From an uncultured Winogradskyella sp. (GTDB lineage: Bacteria; Bacteroidota; Bacteroidia; Flavobacteriales; Flavobacteriaceae), in NCBI RefSeq assembly GCF_947496485.1, contig NZ_CANMCZ010000008.1, forward strand, positions 1-64,000: a DNA stretch of 64,000 nt. The letters are read 5' to 3'. Position 1 is the stretch's first letter, and each line of letters starts with the position of its first letter. The notes under the pieces are model-generated. The model saw nothing but the letters and a program-made list of their open reading frames with translations. It ran no database searches and was not told the origin of the DNA. The translations under genes were made by a program, and so were the position numbers. Positions 1-9,477 of the stretch are shown here, piece by piece.

Positions 1-3000
1 TCAAAGTCTTCGTCGTTAGTTAATACGTTACCAGAGACAGGTTGATCTACAAATGTATTGTTGATATCAGCAATGGCATAGGTACAGTTTTTTAGTATGT
101 CGATTGCAATTTTAAAGTTACATCCGTTTACATCAAAAACATCAACAAAATAACTTCCTTCAACAAGATCTGTGAATGTTCCATTTGTAACAATATTTAC
201 TCCGTTATCTATTGAGTATGAATAAGGTGGTGTACCTCCAGATCCTTCAACTGTAATCTCACCTAATCCAACACACACTATATCTGTTTGTGAAGTTATC
301 GAAGCTGATAAATCATCAGAAGGTTCATTAATAGTGCCTTGATTTGTAGTTTTACAACCATTTGCATCAGTTACGATTACAGAATATGTCCCCGCAACAA
401 CATCTATTAAATCTTCAGTGGTTGCTCCATTGCTCCATAAATATGTATAAGGCTGGTTACCACCTGTTACATTGATAAAGATATCACCAGTAGCTTCACC
501 ATAACAATCGACATCATTTACCGTATCTATAGTTGCAGAAAGGATAGGATGGTTTACTGTAATTGTTTGTGTATGTTCTACAGTATTGCCACAATTATCT
601 TCAGCGATCCATTGCCTCACAATATCATGAGATGCATCACAATCATTACCATTTTGTGTTTCTGAAAAAGTCACTTCAACATCGGTATCACAACTATCAG
701 AAGCTGTTAAGGTTGCTGCCGTTGGGATAGTATCAGATGTTACGGTAGTATCAGTAGGTAAACTTTCATTAAAGTTAGGATTAGTTGTATCAATAACAGA
801 AATGGTTTGTGTATCTGTTACAGTATTATCACACTCATCGATTAATGTCCAAGTTCTAGTAATTGTATATTCATTATCACAACTACCAGCTGTAACAGCA
901 TCTGTATAAGTTGCTTCAAAATCAAATGCTGCCGAAGAAGGTGAACATCCATCGCTCTCATCTGTAACATCTCCAACAATGCTTAAATCATTAACATCTA
1001 CATCACATTGGATTGTAATATCATCAGGTGTAGTGAAAGTCGGATTAGTCGTGTCTTCTACATTTATAATAAGTGTTCTAACAGTTTCGTTTCCACAATC
1101 GTCAGTAGCTGTCCATATTCTCTCTAATGTGTAAGTGTTAGCACAATCGCCATCAGTTCTTATTTCTTGAAAAGTTACTGCTGCGCTTCCACATGCATCT
1201 GTTGCTGTTAATGTTTCGGCTGGTTGTAAATCACTACATTCTAAAGTAATTTCATTTGTTGTTGTTTCTGGTGTTGTATAGTTTGATATACAACTAAACT
1301 CAATATTATGTTGTCTCCCAGAACTCGATACATTAGCGGCTCTAGCCACAGCTCCTAATCTAAATTTATAAGAACTAGAGTTGGTATTTTTAGTTGTAAT
1401 ATTTGCTTGTGGATTTACGTTTGTAACTCCAGTATATTCTATCATTCCTGCAGTAGCTACAATCCAAGACCCTTCTTCTGTAATAGTTAAATCTGTTGGG
1501 TCGTTAACTGTGTAACTAGATGAAAATTGAGTCCAGTTAACTTCACCATAACTAGAATTACCATCAATATCATTAAAATTTGTATAAAATTCTGGTAAAC
1601 TTGCAGGATCACCTGTTGAAGAATTAACAAAATCAATTTGGAATTCTACATATGCACGATCTCCAATATTTGTTATCTCAAATGCTGTTCTTGGTTTAAG
1701 TGCACTTGGTCCTGTAGCATTATCATCAAGTACAGGCAGGGATGCGTTTACTGTTTCTACAATAGTAACAAGAGCATCAATATCTGCAGATACATCACTA
1801 AATCTAAATACTTCACCTTCTAAGAAGGTCGTATTATCCCCGTCACCAGATTCTTCTAAATAGTTATTGAATGTTAAAATAGGTTTATTTACACATTCTG
1901 GTATATCATTATTTACATCAGAAGGAAAACCTACAAATGTTGGTCCTACAGTATCTTCTATTGTAAATGTTGCTGTTGTAGATGTAGCGTTTCCACAAGG
2001 ATCTGTTGCAGTAAATGTTACTGTTGCTGAACCGGTTTCTCCACATCCATCAGTAAGCCCATTAAAGTTATTAGACCAAGTAACACTACCACAGTCATCA
2101 AAAGCAAATGCACTAGCATTAGTATTTAGCCAATTATTTAATGCTGCTTGGCTATTTTCGCTGCACTGAACCGTTAAGTCAAATGCATTGGCATCTAGAG
2201 TTGGTGGCTTTGTGTCTTCTACAGTAATAGTTTGTATCGTAGTTGCAGTATTACCACAAATATCTGTGAGGGTAAAAGTTCTTGATACTGTAGTTAAACA
2301 ATCATCCTTAAAGGCTACACTATCTTTGTATATGATACTTTGAATATCTAATGCACTAAAGACATTGTAATCTGGGTTGGATGCGAATGTATCTTTCACA
2401 TCTCCAGACGTTGTATCGCTAAAAGGAAATATAGCGTTTGAGCTCGTTATATCAGAAGTATCGCAGCCTTCAATTGTAAGTGAGTTTGGTACGTCTAATT
2501 CTAAACTTATGTCAATAATTATTGGATTACCTAAGTAGTCACTAAAACAATTTGTATAAGTGTTCCTTACCACTAGATTATAGGTTCCTTCAGGTAAATC
2601 ATTAAATTCTGGTGATGCCTGATAAGTGCTGCTATTATCAATAGAGTATTCATATTCAGGACCTAGAGGGCTGTTCACTGAAATTGTATATGTATCTTCA
2701 GCGGAACCACAAGAAAGACTATATGTTGGATTTTCTGGTAAATCAACAAAAGTAATAGTTACGGTAGCTTCGTCGCATACAGTATTATTAGGTGCTGGTA
2801 AACATACACTATAATTAAAAGTTACTTCACCAGTAAAGCCATCAGCAGGAGTATAACTGTAAGTACCATCTGTATTAAACTCAAAATCCAGACCAGTTGT
2901 TGATGGTCCGGAGATAAGTTGATATGTAGAATTCTCTGGTGCGTTATTAGTAGAAGCTAAATCACCAGAATATTTTTCATTGATACAATTGGTTTGGTGT

Positions 3001-3836
3001 TTATCAACTGCATATTTCTGCATAATTAAAAACTTACCATCACCATGATCATTCGTTGAAGCGTTAAATTCAATTTTTGTAATATTAGAACCAATAGGTA
3101 CTATATCGCTCAAATAGAACAACGCCATACCCAGTGTCTTATCACTATCTACAACACGGTCTGTTTTCCAATAATCAGTGCCAGGATTAGGTTCTTGATT
3201 GGGTATAAAATACGGATTGTATAAACTAGAGTTATTAGGTCTAACAAAAGTTTCTCCTAGAAACTCTTCTGGACCACCTCCAACAGGATTTCCGTATATA
3301 GCGATATGAAAACAATTGTTAGCATTTCGTTCTGTTACAGCTAAAACACCACCTTCATTAGCAGGAATGGATGGGTTATAAAAAATAGTTTGCTTTTGTG
3401 CATCAGTAGTTTCTACGGCATCAAAATCTAAACAAATATTGTCTCCATTAGAACTTGCAGAGAAAAAGTGATTTAAATTTTTGTCTTGAAATGCTACTAA
3501 GGCATCTGCTTCCCAAACAGGATTCCCACTTCCATTTCTTATATTAGAACCGTTTTGTCTTATATGATTTGGGCCATGGCCATTAGGGCCAAGCCTGGTC
3601 ATTTCATAGTTAGAAGGCACAACAAAAGTACTATATACTTGTCCGTTTATGGTAACTGACTCAATAGTCGCTGGGTAAGTTCCGTTAGGTTGTGTATCTG
3701 CCCATTGAAAAGTTACACCTGTCTGAATTGAAGGTTTTTGTTGGGCTGTTATTAAATTTGGTAAAACAACAAATAAAGCTATAACTATAGCCTTTGTTAA
3801 ATTTACGACAGAAATACTACTGTATTTTTTTCTCAT
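1..3836 (-). CDS. Very large exported repeat adhesin (HYR/SprB-like), N-terminal part, partial
   Basis: This minus-strand frame is open from an ATG at 3836 to the window edge, so at least 1278 residues are present and the C-terminus is outside. An in-frame ATG at 3845 is an alternative start. The N-terminus is a signal peptide (basic residues, a hydrophobic stretch ending ALFVVLPNLITAQ). Next comes a Gly/Asn-rich exported domain of about 250 residues, then tandem Ig-like units. These include HYR-like repeats with paired cysteines and endings of the type DxCGNxxxxxQTITVxDT. Near residue 1100 there is an SprB-like unit (GGNQPYTYLWSNGATT). The last visible residues, GNVLTNDEDF, match the linker common in cadherin/VCBS-type repeats. 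In Flavobacteriaceae such proteins are usually type IX-secreted surface adhesins or gliding-associated proteins. The type IX sorting domain is not visible, so that role is inferred. Confidence 0.85.
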   Translation of the reverse strand, partial: MRKKYSSISVVNLTKAIVIALFVVLPNLITAQQKPSIQTGVTFQWADTQPNGTYPATIESVTINGQVYSTFVVPSNYEMTRLGPNGHGPNHIRQNGSNIRNGSGNPVWEADALVAFQDKNLNHFFSASSNGDNICLDFDAVETTDAQKQTIFYNPSIPANEGGVLAVTERNANNCFHIAIYGNPVGGGPEEFLGETFVRPNNSSLYNPYFIPNQEPNPGTDYWKTDRVVDSDKTLGMALFYLSDIVPIGSNITKIEFNASTNDHGDGKFLIMQKYAVDKHQTNCINEKYSGDLASTNNAPENSTYQLISGPSTTGLDFEFNTDGTYSYTPADGFTGEVTFNYSVCLPAPNNTVCDEATVTITFVDLPENPTYSLSCGSAEDTYTISVNSPLGPEYEYSIDNSSTYQASPEFNDLPEGTYNLVVRNTYTNCFSDYLGNPIIIDISLELDVPNSLTIEGCDTSDITSSNAIFPFSDTTSGDVKDTFASNPDYNVFSALDIQSIIYKDSVAFKDDCLTTVSRTFTLTDICGNTATTIQTITVEDTKPPTLDANAFDLTVQCSENSQAALNNWLNTNASAFAFDDCGSVTWSNNFNGLTDGCGETGSATVTFTATDPCGNATSTTATFTIEDTVGPTFVGFPSDVNNDIPECVNKPILTFNNYLEESGDGDNTTFLEGEVFRFSDVSADIDALVTIVETVNASLPVLDDNATGPSALKPRTAFEITNIGDRAYVEFQIDFVNSSTGDPASLPEFYTNFNDIDGNSSYGEVNWTQFSSSYTVNDPTDLTITEEGSWIVATAGMIEYTGVTNVNPQANITTKNTNSSSYKFRLGAVARAANVSSSGRQHNIEFSCISNYTTPETTTNEITLECSDLQPAETLTATDACGSAAVTFQEIRTDGDCANTYTLERIWTATDDCGNETVRTLIINVEDTTNPTFTTPDDITIQCDVDVNDLSIVGDVTDESDGCSPSSAAFDFEATYTDAVTAGSCDNEYTITRTWTLIDECDNTVTDTQTISVIDTTNPNFNESLPTDTTVTSDTIPTAATLTASDSCDTDVEVTFSETQNGNDCDASHDIVRQWIAEDNCGNTVEHTQTITVNHPILSATIDTVNDVDCYGEATGDIFINVTGGNQPYTYLWSNGATTEDLIDVVAGTYSVIVTDANGCKTTNQGTINEPSDDLSASITSQTDIVCVGLGEITVEGSGGTPPYSYSIDNGVNIVTNGTFTDLVEGSYFVDVFDVNGCNFKIAIDILKNCTYAIADINNTFVDQPVSGNVLTNDEDF

Positions 3837-3845
3837 ACTGTACAT

Positions 3846-4149
3846 AATAACTTATAATGTTGATGATGCTGTTAAAGGAGGCGTAGTATTAATCCTAAGA
3901 TTAAACTAGTTAGTCTTTACCAACATTAATTTTGTTCTTGATAAAATAGAGGGAAGTATTATTAAAGTAAATGAAAAATAGAATGGATTAATATATTTTT
4001 GATTTGGGGTCATTTACATTAATTTTACACAAACAAAAGAACTTATAACTTAAATTATAAACAAACATTAGAGTTAAGTCGGCAATTTAATCGTTAAAAC
4101 GGAAATACGCAACCTTTTATCGAATTAATTTGCATTTAATCGATTAAGT
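3846..4149. other. Divergent intergenic region between adhesin and polyphosphate operon
   Basis: About 300 bp of very AT-rich sequence between two divergent start codons. It must hold both promoters, but I see no exact TAnnTTTG -7 box for either gene. The nearest plus-strand match is TTAATTTG around 4126, one base off. There is no hairpin, tRNA or small ORF that I can support. Confidence 0.5.
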
Positions 4150-4635
4150 ATGAAACAAATTACACTAATAAGACATGGTAAATCATCATGGGAATTTGAT
4201 GTTTCTGATAAAAATAGACCACTAAAAACGAGAGGAATTAATGATGCTAAATTAGTTGCTAATCAATTTATTAAGCATCATAATATTCCTGAAAAGATAT
4301 ATTCTAGTCCAGCAAATAGAGCACTAAGTACTTGTAAGATTTTTACTAAGATCTTTGATTTGTCAGAAAATTCAATTGAGGTAGTTGAGGATTTATATGA
4401 TTTTGGAGGTGAAAGTGTCATCAATTTTATCAAAAAATTACCAAATGATTGCAATGAGATAATGATTTTTGGTCACAATCATGCTTTCACATCAATTTCT
4501 AATATATTTGGAAGCACTTTTATAGCAAATCTTCCAACCAGCGGATTAATAAAGCTGAATTTTGATATTGACCATTGGAAAGATTTAAAAAAAGGCACTA
4601 CTGAATTGATTATTATTCCAAAGGAATTAAAATAA
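4150..4635 (+). CDS. SixA-like histidine phosphatase
   Basis: 161 residues of the histidine phosphatase (phosphoglycerate mutase-like) superfamily, in the short SixA-type form. The catalytic RHG is at residues 8-10 (LIRHGKSSW), the supporting SSPANRA with R57 is present, and the second catalytic histidine lies in FGHNHAF (H109). SixA proteins remove phosphate from phosphohistidine. The stop codon overlaps the ppk1 start by one base (TAATG), so the two are almost certainly co-transcribed and translationally coupled. This places the enzyme in a polyphosphate operon. PPK1 forms a phosphohistidine intermediate, but whether this phosphatase acts on it is speculation. Confidence 0.88.
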   Translation: MKQITLIRHGKSSWEFDVSDKNRPLKTRGINDAKLVANQFIKHHNIPEKIYSSPANRALSTCKIFTKIFDLSENSIEVVEDLYDFGGESVINFIKKLPNDCNEIMIFGHNHAFTSISNIFGSTFIANLPTSGLIKLNFDIDHWKDLKKGTTELIIIPKELK

Positions 4636-6689
4636 TGACAAAAGACAAAAACGTTTATATAAATAGAGAATTAAGTTGGTTGCAATTTAATGCTCGAGTA
4701 TTACAAGAAGCTGCAGATAAAGGAGTCCCCTTAATAGAGCGCTTAAGATTCCTAGGGATATTCTCAAATAACCTTGACGAATTCTTTAAAGTAAGATATG
4801 CAACAGTTAAAAGAATATATGAAGCAGGGAAAGGTGGTAAAAGTGAGCTAGGTGGCATAAAAGCTGGTGATCTTTTAGAGGAAATCACAAAAATTGTTAT
4901 TGAGCAACAAACTGAAAGTTTAGAAATTCTTGATAAAATTGATAAAGAGCTCGAAAATGAAAATATCTATATAATAAATGAAACAGAAATAGACAAAGAA
5001 CATCATGAGTTCATCAAGAATTATTTCTACCAAGAAATAAGTCCAGCTCTTGTAGTTATTATGTTAAATGAAGATGTGGCTCTACCTGAATTAATGGACA
5101 TTTCGGCATATTTAACAGTAAAAATGACAAACGCTGATGGTAAGTTTCAAGTAGCTTTAGTTGAAATTTCCTCAGAAATGGATCGATTTGTTGTGCTGCC
5201 AAGTAAAGATGGCAGTAATTATATTATAATGATAGATGATATTTTAAGATATTGTCTAGATGATATTTTCAACATATTTAGTTATGAAAATATAAGTGCA
5301 CATATGATTAAAATCACTAGAGATGGTGAGTTAGATTTTGATAGTGATTTAAGTAAAAGTTTTATAGATAAGTTATCAGAAAGTGTTAAAGATCGTCAAA
5401 GTGGTGATCCTGTTAGATTTGTTTATGATAAGCGTATTGAAGAAGATACGTTAGCCTTTCTGTTAGAACGCATGTCTATACATAAAAAGGAAAGTATAAT
5501 ACCTGGCGGTCGCTATCATAACCGTAGAGATTACATGAGTTTTCCAAGTTTGGGAAGAACAGATTTACTTTATGATAAAATTAAACCACTTCCTGTAAAA
5601 GGCCTGAGTCTAGAAGATAGTATTTTTAAAACCATAGCGAAGAAAGATTATTTGGTTTATACACCTTATCACACATTTTCGTATATCGTTAAGTTTTTGA
5701 GAGAAGCTGCATTAGATCCTAAAGTAAAAACTATAAAAATTACTATTTATAGGTTAGCACAGATTTCGCACGTAGCAAGTTCTTTAATAAATGCGGCAAA
5801 AAATGGTAAAAAAGTAACTGTGTCTATAGAACTTAGAGCGCGTTTTGATGAAGCAGCAAATATTAACTATGCAGAGCAAATGCAAGATGAAGGTATTAAA
5901 ATGCTATTTGGTGTCACAGGTTTAAAAGTGCACTGCAAAATGTGTGTAATTGAACGCGAAGAAAACGATAAATTAGTTAGATATGGCTTTATAAGCACAG
6001 GTAATTTTAATGAATCTACAGCAAAAATCTATACTGATTTTACACTGTTAACTGCCAATGCTAAAATCCTAAAAGACATAAATAAAGTATTTAATTTTTT
6101 TGAGGTCAACTATAAAATTTACAGATATAAACATATTATTACGTCTCCTCATTACACACAATCCAAGTTATTTGCATTAATTGATAACGAAATAGAAAGT
6201 GTTAAAAATGGGAAGCAAGCTTATATAAAACTAAAATTGAATAGTATAAGTAGCTATAAAATGGTAGATAAATTATATGAAGCAAGTAGAGCAGGTGTTA
6301 AAATACAGATGATAGTTAGAGGACTGTGTTGTTTAGTTCCTGGTGTTAAAGGTATGAGCGAAAATATTGAGATAATAAGTATAATTGATAAATTTTTAGA
6401 ACACACCAGATTATATATTTTTGCGAACAATAATGACCCAAAAATTTATATATCTTCTGCAGATTGGATGACTAGAAATATAGATACTAGAGTGGAAGTA
6501 AGTTGTCCGATATATGACAAAGATATTAAACTGGAGCTACAAGATCTATTTAATATTTGCTGGAACGATAACGTAAAAGCAAGAATCATCAATGAAACAC
6601 AAAATAATACATATCGCAGAAATGACAAACCAAAAGTAAGAGCCCAGTTTGAAACATATAACTATTACTTAAATAAATTAGAGAGATAA
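4635..6689 (+). CDS. ppk1: Polyphosphate kinase 1
   Basis: 684 residues, the usual length for PPK1, which reversibly moves the gamma phosphate of ATP onto polyphosphate. The N-terminal motif YINRELSWLQFNARVLQEA is characteristic. The PLD-like C-terminal half carries both expected histidines: H433 in GLKVHCKMCVIE, the likely autophosphorylated residue, and H590 in LEHTRLYIFANN. TGNFNESTAKIYTDF is also conserved. It is the middle gene of a tight three-gene operon, overlapping the SixA-like gene by one base and followed one base later by ppx. Confidence 0.97.
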   Translation: MTKDKNVYINRELSWLQFNARVLQEAADKGVPLIERLRFLGIFSNNLDEFFKVRYATVKRIYEAGKGGKSELGGIKAGDLLEEITKIVIEQQTESLEILDKIDKELENENIYIINETEIDKEHHEFIKNYFYQEISPALVVIMLNEDVALPELMDISAYLTVKMTNADGKFQVALVEISSEMDRFVVLPSKDGSNYIIMIDDILRYCLDDIFNIFSYENISAHMIKITRDGELDFDSDLSKSFIDKLSESVKDRQSGDPVRFVYDKRIEEDTLAFLLERMSIHKKESIIPGGRYHNRRDYMSFPSLGRTDLLYDKIKPLPVKGLSLEDSIFKTIAKKDYLVYTPYHTFSYIVKFLREAALDPKVKTIKITIYRLAQISHVASSLINAAKNGKKVTVSIELRARFDEAANINYAEQMQDEGIKMLFGVTGLKVHCKMCVIEREENDKLVRYGFISTGNFNESTAKIYTDFTLLTANAKILKDINKVFNFFEVNYKIYRYKHIITSPHYTQSKLFALIDNEIESVKNGKQAYIKLKLNSISSYKMVDKLYEASRAGVKIQMIVRGLCCLVPGVKGMSENIEIISIIDKFLEHTRLYIFANNNDPKIYISSADWMTRNIDTRVEVSCPIYDKDIKLELQDLFNICWNDNVKARIINETQNNTYRRNDKPKVRAQFETYNYYLNKLER

Positions 6690-6690
6690 T

Positions 6691-7596
6691 ATGCTGAAGA
6701 TACAGAAATACGCGGCTATAGATATTGGATCTAATGCAGTAAGGTTATTAATTTCAAACATTATTGAGCAAGATGATGAACCTGTACGTTTTAAAAAGAA
6801 CTCATTAGTACGTGTGCCAATTAGATTGGGAGCTGATGTATTTCTCAAAGGCGAAATATCTGAATATAACCAAGAGCGTATGGTAGATACTATGACGGCT
6901 TTTAGTCTTTTAATTAAGTCTCATGGTGTTACTCGTTATAAAGCTTGTGCCACATCAGCTATGCGAGAAGCTAATAATAGTTTACAACTTTCAGAAAAGA
7001 TAATGAATACCTCAGGTATTAATATAGATATTATTGATGGTGAAGAGGAAGCTGCAATTATAGCTGCTACTGATTTGAATACTTATATAGATCCAAATAA
7101 AACCTATCTATATGTTGATGTTGGTGGCGGTAGTACTGAGTTTTCCATAATTCATAATGGTAAAAAAATACAGTCAAAATCCTTTAGAATAGGAACAGTA
7201 AGGTTATTGAATGATATTGTTAAAAATGAAACTTGGTTAGAGTTAGAGCATTGGATAAAAGAAAACACCAAACAATACTATAAAATAGCGCTGATAGGTT
7301 CTGGTGGAAATATTAATAAAATATTTAAAATTTCAGGAAAAGATATAGGTAAACCTTTAACTTATTTCTATTTAACAAGTTATTATAAGACACTTCAGAA
7401 TTATTCTTATGAAGAGCGTATTTCTAAATTAAACCTTAATCAAGATAGAGCAGATGTTATAATTCCTGCTACACGTATTTACTTATCTGCAATGAAATGG
7501 AGTGGAGCAAAAGACATTTTTGTACCAAAAATTGGACTCTCAGATGGAATTATAAAAAGTATGTATTTCGAAACCGTTTCTAGCGTAGTGGTTTAG
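6691..7596 (+). CDS. ppx: Ppx/GppA-family exopolyphosphatase
   Basis: 301 residues of the Ppx/GppA actin-like ATPase fold. The N-terminal phosphate loop is YAAIDIGSNAVRLLI, ACATSAMREA follows, and the second loop is YVDVGGGSTEFSI near residue 140. It contains only the two-lobed phosphatase core and lacks the C-terminal HD-like extension of the roughly 500-residue E. coli enzymes. Short forms are common in Bacteroidota. It removes terminal phosphate from polyphosphate, or possibly from pppGpp, which I cannot separate from sequence. Pairing with ppk1 favours polyphosphate. Confidence 0.93.
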   Translation: MLKIQKYAAIDIGSNAVRLLISNIIEQDDEPVRFKKNSLVRVPIRLGADVFLKGEISEYNQERMVDTMTAFSLLIKSHGVTRYKACATSAMREANNSLQLSEKIMNTSGINIDIIDGEEEAAIIAATDLNTYIDPNKTYLYVDVGGGSTEFSIIHNGKKIQSKSFRIGTVRLLNDIVKNETWLELEHWIKENTKQYYKIALIGSGGNINKIFKISGKDIGKPLTYFYLTSYYKTLQNYSYEERISKLNLNQDRADVIIPATRIYLSAMKWSGAKDIFVPKIGLSDGIIKSMYFETVSSVVV

Positions 7597-7655
7597 TCAT
7601 TTAGGAAAAAGTATCCATTTGTCCGATTTTTCTCTATGAAAATCTGTAAATTCAT

Positions 7656-7683
7656 TTGATTTTTATATTTTAATATATATTTG
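7656..7683 (+). promoter_or_regulatory. Bacteroidota-type promoter (TTG -33, TAnnTTTG -7)
   Basis: TTG at 7656-7658 and TATATTTG at 7676-7683 are separated by 17 bases, which fits the Flavobacterium consensus. The transcript would start about 15 bases before the barrel gene ATG at 7703. This is the only promoter in the window where I find both elements exactly. Confidence 0.6.
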
Positions 7684-7702
7684 CCATTTCAAATTAAAAA
7701 TT

Positions 7703-8233
7703 ATGAAAAAATATTTATTTGCTTTAGTATTAGTAACGTTCACAACCGTTTGTATGTCACAAGAGATTAGATACGGTGTAAGAGGCGCGCTAAATATTTC
7801 TAATCTAGATTTTGATCCTGATGCAGATTTTGCAAATCAACACCGTAACGGATTTGCTTTTGGTGGATTTGTAGATTTTGGTTTTACTGATAAAGTATCT
7901 TTATTAACTGGGTTACAATGGTCTGCTGAAGGTGGTAAAGATGAATCTATTAGAGCAGACTATATTAAAATGCCTATTCTATTAAGATTTTCATTGTCTG
8001 ATCGTTTTATTTTAGGAGTAGGTCCACAAGCTGCCTTAAAAACATGGAAGGATAGAGATGGATTTGCAACTTTTACGGCTTCTGGAGTTGTTGGATTAGA
8101 ATATATGATTACAGACGAATTATTTATAGACGCAAGAGCTACTTATGGTTTTAGTAATATCCTAGACCAAGATTTTACAGATGATAAAGCAAAAAACCAC
8201 GTGCTTCAATTTGGATTTGGAATAAAGATATAA
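7703..8233 (+). CDS. Small outer-membrane beta-barrel protein (OMP_b-brl type)
   Basis: 176 residues. A signal peptide (MKKYLFALVLVTFTTVCMSQ) is followed by alternating amphipathic strands such as FAFGGFVDFGFTDKVSLLTG, LEYMITDELFIDARATYGF and a C-terminal strand ending in FGFGIKI. This is typical of the PorT/OmpA-like small barrels of Bacteroidota (eight strands expected). No catalytic residues or peptidoglycan-binding domain are present. It has its own promoter and a terminator, so it is monocistronic. The cargo or function is unknown. Confidence 0.8.
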   Translation: MKKYLFALVLVTFTTVCMSQEIRYGVRGALNISNLDFDPDADFANQHRNGFAFGGFVDFGFTDKVSLLTGLQWSAEGGKDESIRADYIKMPILLRFSLSDRFILGVGPQAALKTWKDRDGFATFTASGVVGLEYMITDELFIDARATYGFSNILDQDFTDDKAKNHVLQFGFGIKI

Positions 8234-8264
8234 GTTTAGAAACTTATTAATAACTAAATAAAAC

Positions 8265-8292
8265 AAGCTTCAACTATGTTGAGGCTTTTTTA
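8265..8292 (+). terminator. Intrinsic terminator after the barrel gene
   Basis: A 10-bp stem (AAGCTTCAAC pairing with GTTGAGGCTT, one G-T wobble) with a 3-base loop and a run of T follows the barrel gene by about 30 bases. Confidence 0.75.
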
Positions 8293-8322
8293 TAATATTT
8301 ATTTAGAATAGAAAGTGAACTA

Positions 8323-8904
8323 TCATCCGTGAATAGTTTCTTTATTTCCTAGATTTTTTATTATTTCAGCTTCATAAGCAAGAAGTTGTTCCCACTTTTC
8401 ATCCACTTCTTTTCTGTCTCCATATTTTCTAGCAAAATTTAAAAACATAGTGTAGTGACTAGCTTCGCTTATCATTAATTTTCTATAAAATTTAGCAAGT
8501 TTTTTATCCTCAAGTTCTTCAGATAGTAGCCTAAATCGTTCACAGCTGCGGGCTTCAATTAATGCTGCGTATAAAAGACGATGGACTAATTGTGTTGTTC
8601 TGCTTCCTCCTTTTGGGAAGAATTTTAACAAAGCAATCACATAATCATCTTTGCGGTCTCTACCAAGTATCCAACCTCTTTCAAGTATAAGATCGTGAAC
8701 CATTTTAAAATGGCTCATTTCTTCATTAACAAGTTCAATCATTTCCTCTATAAGCTCAGTATATTCAGGGAAACTGACAATTAAAGAAATGGCAGTACTC
8801 GCTGCTTTTTGCTCACAATAAGCGTGGTCAGTCAAAATATCTTCAATATTCTTTTCAACGATATTAACCCATCTTGGGTCTGTTGGTAATTTTAGTCCTA
8901 GCAT
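8323..8904 (-). CDS. miaE: MiaE-like tRNA-(ms2io6A) hydroxylase family protein
   Basis: 193 residues with the ferritin-like four-helix diiron pattern: E31, then E62-x-x-H65 (EEMSHF), E117 (LIEARSCERF) and E147-x-x-H150 (SEASHY). The wording LIEARSCERFRLLSEEL is characteristic of the MiaE family, which hydroxylates ms2i6A at position 37 of certain tRNAs using O2. It sits 2 bp downstream of a lipoprotein gene and is the last gene of a dnaX operon. The true substrate in this organism is inferred from the family only. Confidence 0.87.
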   Translation of the reverse strand: MLGLKLPTDPRWVNIVEKNIEDILTDHAYCEQKAASTAISLIVSFPEYTELIEEMIELVNEEMSHFKMVHDLILERGWILGRDRKDDYVIALLKFFPKGGSRTTQLVHRLLYAALIEARSCERFRLLSEELEDKKLAKFYRKLMISEASHYTMFLNFARKYGDRKEVDEKWEQLLAYEAEIIKNLGNKETIHG

Positions 8905-8906
8905 AG

Positions 8907-9473
8907 TTAAAATTCGATTTCTCCGTTATCTTCTATTTTATACATTCCCGTTTTATCAAATTTTAAAGTATAGATTTTATGAATATCAGTTTTAATCTTT
9001 TTAAACCAAATTTCTAGATTTAAATTTTTATGGTCAACAGATTCAAAATTGATCAATACATTACTCATTATTGTGAAATCTATAAAGTCTGGAGTCAAGT
9101 CTTTTTGAGTTTTAATGAAATTTTTATCAATTATTCCATTAAAAATTTCTTTACCATTTTTAGAAATATTTATTTGAGCAATAAATTCTCTATAATTCCT
9201 TTTGTAGATAATACCTTCCTGAATTACTTCGTCTAATATTTGATTATTCATATCAGAAAAATATTTAACATTTACCTTGAAACCATTACTCAGAATTGTA
9301 TCTGTTGCAACTTCAGTATACATTTCGGGTTTGTATGAAACTTTTTCTATTAATGTATTTTTTTTATTAAATTCTTCAATACTTTCAGCCAATGATTGGT
9401 CGTGTGTTTTTCTTCCCTCACAACTTGTAAAAGCAGTAACTAAAATTAATAACAGTCCAAGTAAGTTTTTCAT
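8907..9473 (-). CDS. Lipoprotein of unknown function
   Basis: 188 residues. A short signal peptide ends in a lipobox TAFTSC with the lipidated cysteine at residue 18. The remainder is hydrophilic and mixed alpha/beta, with no motif I recognise. The gene starts 4 bp after dnaX ends and is followed 2 bp later by the MiaE-like gene, so it is co-transcribed with both. No functional link to them is apparent. Confidence 0.75.
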   Translation of the reverse strand: MKNLLGLLLILVTAFTSCEGRKTHDQSLAESIEEFNKKNTLIEKVSYKPEMYTEVATDTILSNGFKVNVKYFSDMNNQILDEVIQEGIIYKRNYREFIAQINISKNGKEIFNGIIDKNFIKTQKDLTPDFIDFTIMSNVLINFESVDHKNLNLEIWFKKIKTDIHKIYTLKFDKTGMYKIEDNGEIEF

Positions 9474-9477
9474 AGTA

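Noticed and set aside
1638..2814. Three plus-strand frames (1638, 1867 and 2626)
   Set aside because: They lie opposite an uninterrupted adhesin reading frame and show no protein-like features.
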